Below, piece after piece: positions 62,544 through 64,000 of a DNA stretch of 64,000 nt. This DNA is from Massilia alkalitolerans DSM 17462 (GTDB taxonomy: Bacteria > Pseudomonadota > Gammaproteobacteria > Burkholderiales > Burkholderiaceae_D), in the NCBI RefSeq assembly GCF_000427785.1, contig NZ_ATYR01000011.1, positions 124,291 through 188,290 on the forward strand. The letters are read 5' to 3'. Numbering within the stretch: position 1 is the first letter of the stretch; each line of letters starts with the position of its first letter. The notes below the pieces were generated by a model. It was not told the origin of the DNA. It did not search any database and was given only the letters and a program-made list of their open reading frames with translations. The position numbers and the translations under genes were made by a program.

Positions 62544-63965
62544 ATGACCATCGTCGGCCTGCCCGATGCCGAGGTACGCGAAGCCAAGGACCGCGTGCGC
62601 GCGGCGCTGCAGAACTCCGGCTTCACCATTCCCCCGCGCCGCATCACCGTCAACCTCGCGCCGGCCGACCTGCCGAAGGAATCCGGCCGCTTCGACCTGG
62701 CGATCGCGCTCGGCATCCTGGCGGCATCGCAGCAGCTCCCGGGCGAGGCGCTGGCGCGCTACGAGTTTGCCGGCGAGCTGTCGCTGTCCGGCGAACTGCG
62801 GCCCATCCGCGGCGCGCTGGCGATGAGCTTCGCCATGCGGCGCGAGAGCGAAGATCAAGCGCGCGCCTTCGTCCTGCCGCTGGCGAATGCCGACGAGGCC
62901 GCGCTGGTGAGCGATGCCGCAATCTACCCGGCGCGCACCCTGCTCGAGGTGTGCGCCCACTTCGTGCGCGGTGCGGGCGCTGCCCCGCTGGCGCGCCACC
63001 GCGGCCAGGCGCCGGTGGCCTGCGTCGACTATCCGGACTTCGCGGAAGTGAAGGGCCAGCAGACCGCCAAGCGCGCCCTGGAGGTGGCTGCCGCGGGTAC
63101 GCATTCGGTGCTGCTGATCGGGCCGCCGGGCGCGGGAAAAAGCATGCTGGCCTCGCGCTTCGCCGGCCTGCTGCCGCCGATGAGCGAGGAACAGGCGCTG
63201 GAGTCGGCCGCGGTGCAGTCGATCGCCGGCAGCTTCTCGCCGCAGCGCTGGGGCCGGCGGCCGTTTCGCAGTCCGCACCACAGCGCATCGAGCGTCGCCC
63301 TGGTGGGCGGCGGCAGCCCGCCGCGCCCGGGCGAGATCTCGCTGGCCCACCACGGCGTGCTCTTCCTCGACGAGCTGCCGGAGTTCGACCGCCGCGTGCT
63401 GGAAGTGCTGCGCGAGCCGCTCGAATCGGGCCAGATCACGATCTCGCGCGCGGCGCACCAGGCCGACTTCCCGGCACGCTTCCAGTTGGTGGCGGCGATG
63501 AACCCCTGCCCCTGCGGCTGGCTCGGACACGTGTCCGGCAAATGCCGCTGCACGCCAGAAAGCGCGCAGCGCTACCAGGACCGCGTCTCCGGCCCCCTGC
63601 TCGACCGCATCGACATCCAGCTGGCGGTGGCCGCCATGCCGGCGGAGAGCATCGGCGCCCAGGCCGACGGCGAGAGCAGCGCCGCGATCGCCGCGCGCGT
63701 GGCGCAAGCGCATGCGCTGCAGCTGGCGCGCCAGGGCAAGCCGAACCAGGGCCTGGCGCCGCGCGAGATCGACCGCTACTGCCGCCCGGACGCGGCCGGC
63801 GAACGCCTGCTGCGCGCCGCGATGCAGCAGCTGCACTGGTCGGCGCGTGCCTACCACCGCGTGCTCAAGGTGGCGCGCACGGTGGCCGACCTGGGCGGCG
63901 CGCAGCACGTGGCGGCCGAGCATATCGCGGAAGCGATCCAGTACCGGCGCGCCTTCAAGGCGTGA
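62544..63965 (+). pseudogene. comM: 3' part of comM, fused to an element-derived ATG
   Basis: Family sequence resumes at 62550 with IVGLPDAEVREAKDRVRAAL and continues intact to the end (EHIAEAIQYRRAF), 471 residues. It includes Walker A GPPGAGKS, Walker B LFLDELPEF and the MNPCPCGW Cys cluster of the ComM/YifB AAA helicase. Only the first 33 residues are missing. The element supplies ATG ACC at 62544, so a 473-residue protein could be made if transcribed, though without the N-terminal segment. ComM promotes branch migration during natural transformation. Confidence 0.88.
62547..62551. other. attR core
   Basis: ACCAT at the right junction, in the same comM reading frame as the left copy; to its right comM continues (CGTCGGCCTG), to its left lies element DNA. 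Confidence 0.7.
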
Positions 63966-64000
63966 AGGCAGGGAGTATCCGCATTCCACGCCTCCTGTTA

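Larger units (their letters stand above)
41129..62546. mobile_element. Integrative element in comM, about 21.4 kb, serine-recombinase type
   Basis: Bounded by the direct repeat ACCAT at 41129-41133 and 62547-62551, with comM reading frames matching on both sides. It holds a large serine recombinase at its left end, a replication-type SF3 helicase with iteron-like repeats, a winged-helix replication/relaxation-like protein, Gabija-type and type I restriction defences and many tiny genes. Base composition is lower in GC than the host. No transposase, conjugation apparatus or phage structural genes are seen, so it is best called an integrative, possibly mobilisable, plasmid-like element. Confidence 0.9.

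Noticed and set aside
41129..62546. Prophage
   Set aside because: No capsid, tail, terminase, portal or lysis genes are recognisable in the 21.4 kb.
41129..62546. tRNA gene as integration target
   Set aside because: The junctions lie in comM codons; no tRNA-like sequence is present at either end.

Overview
The window is a high-GC bacterial chromosome segment that fits a betaproteobacterium of the Burkholderiales, most likely Oxalobacteraceae (Massilia/Telluria-like). The evidence is gene order and family content: mreBCD-mrdA, gatCAB, metX-metW, gshA-gshB-EIIA(Man)-HPr-EI, glnK-amtB, a B12-dependent ribonucleotide reductase and a GH43/MFS xylan-type locus. This is inference from content; no rRNA is present to confirm it.

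Chromosomal part (1-41128 and 62547-64000). The left end holds the cell-shape operon mreB-mreC-mreD-mrdA on the minus strand. Divergent from it is gatC-gatA-gatB, the amidotransferase for Gln/Asn-tRNA. Next come a periplasmic ClpP-fold protein, pyrE, a MEDS/PAS sensor, exodeoxyribonuclease III and a 1422-residue Ig-like repeat protein. Then follow an RluA-type pseudouridine synthase, an M48 protease, metW/metX, a PTS phosphorelay (EI, HPr, EIIA) with glutathione synthesis, and a nitrogen-responsive group (TorF-type porin, glnK, amtB) preceded by sigma-54-like sites. Further right are ubiK, nrdJ, an MFS-xylosidase pair behind two LacI-type operators, SirB2, a GNAT enzyme, an ABC-permease/M1-peptidase fusion with its ATPase, and apt.

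Integrated element (41129-62546, about 21.4 kb). It splits comM (Mg-chelatase-like competence helicase) after codon 33 and is bounded by the 5-bp direct repeat ACCAT. Its base composition is visibly lower in GC than the flanks. From left to right it carries a large serine recombinase; a 1.2-kb gene-poor stretch with tandem repeats; a winged-helix replication/relaxation-like protein; and a small basic protein next to a perfect 23-bp inverted repeat. Next are a Gabija-type gajA-gajB pair, an RMF-like small protein, an iteron-like cluster beside an SF3 helicase (P4/D5 type), and an operon of tiny proteins behind a doubled operator. A complete type I restriction-modification system (hsdM, hsdS, hsdR) follows, then a second cluster of tiny membrane proteins with a HAD phosphatase. 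It therefore looks like a replication-capable integrative element carrying at least two anti-phage systems.

Three structural signals stand out. (1) Joining the element ends creates a near-consensus promoter (TTTACA, 16 bp, TATAAT) pointing at the recombinase gene; in the integrated state its -35 and -10 halves lie 21 kb apart. (2) The 14-bp palindrome TTGAGCCGGCTCAA occurs six times exactly and four times with one or two changes, only in the two small-gene clusters that bracket the hsd genes; it sits at the ends of genes, supplying two of their stop codons. (3) The region next to the helicase gene holds many copies of the 9-mer AATGTCTGT, as expected of a replication origin.
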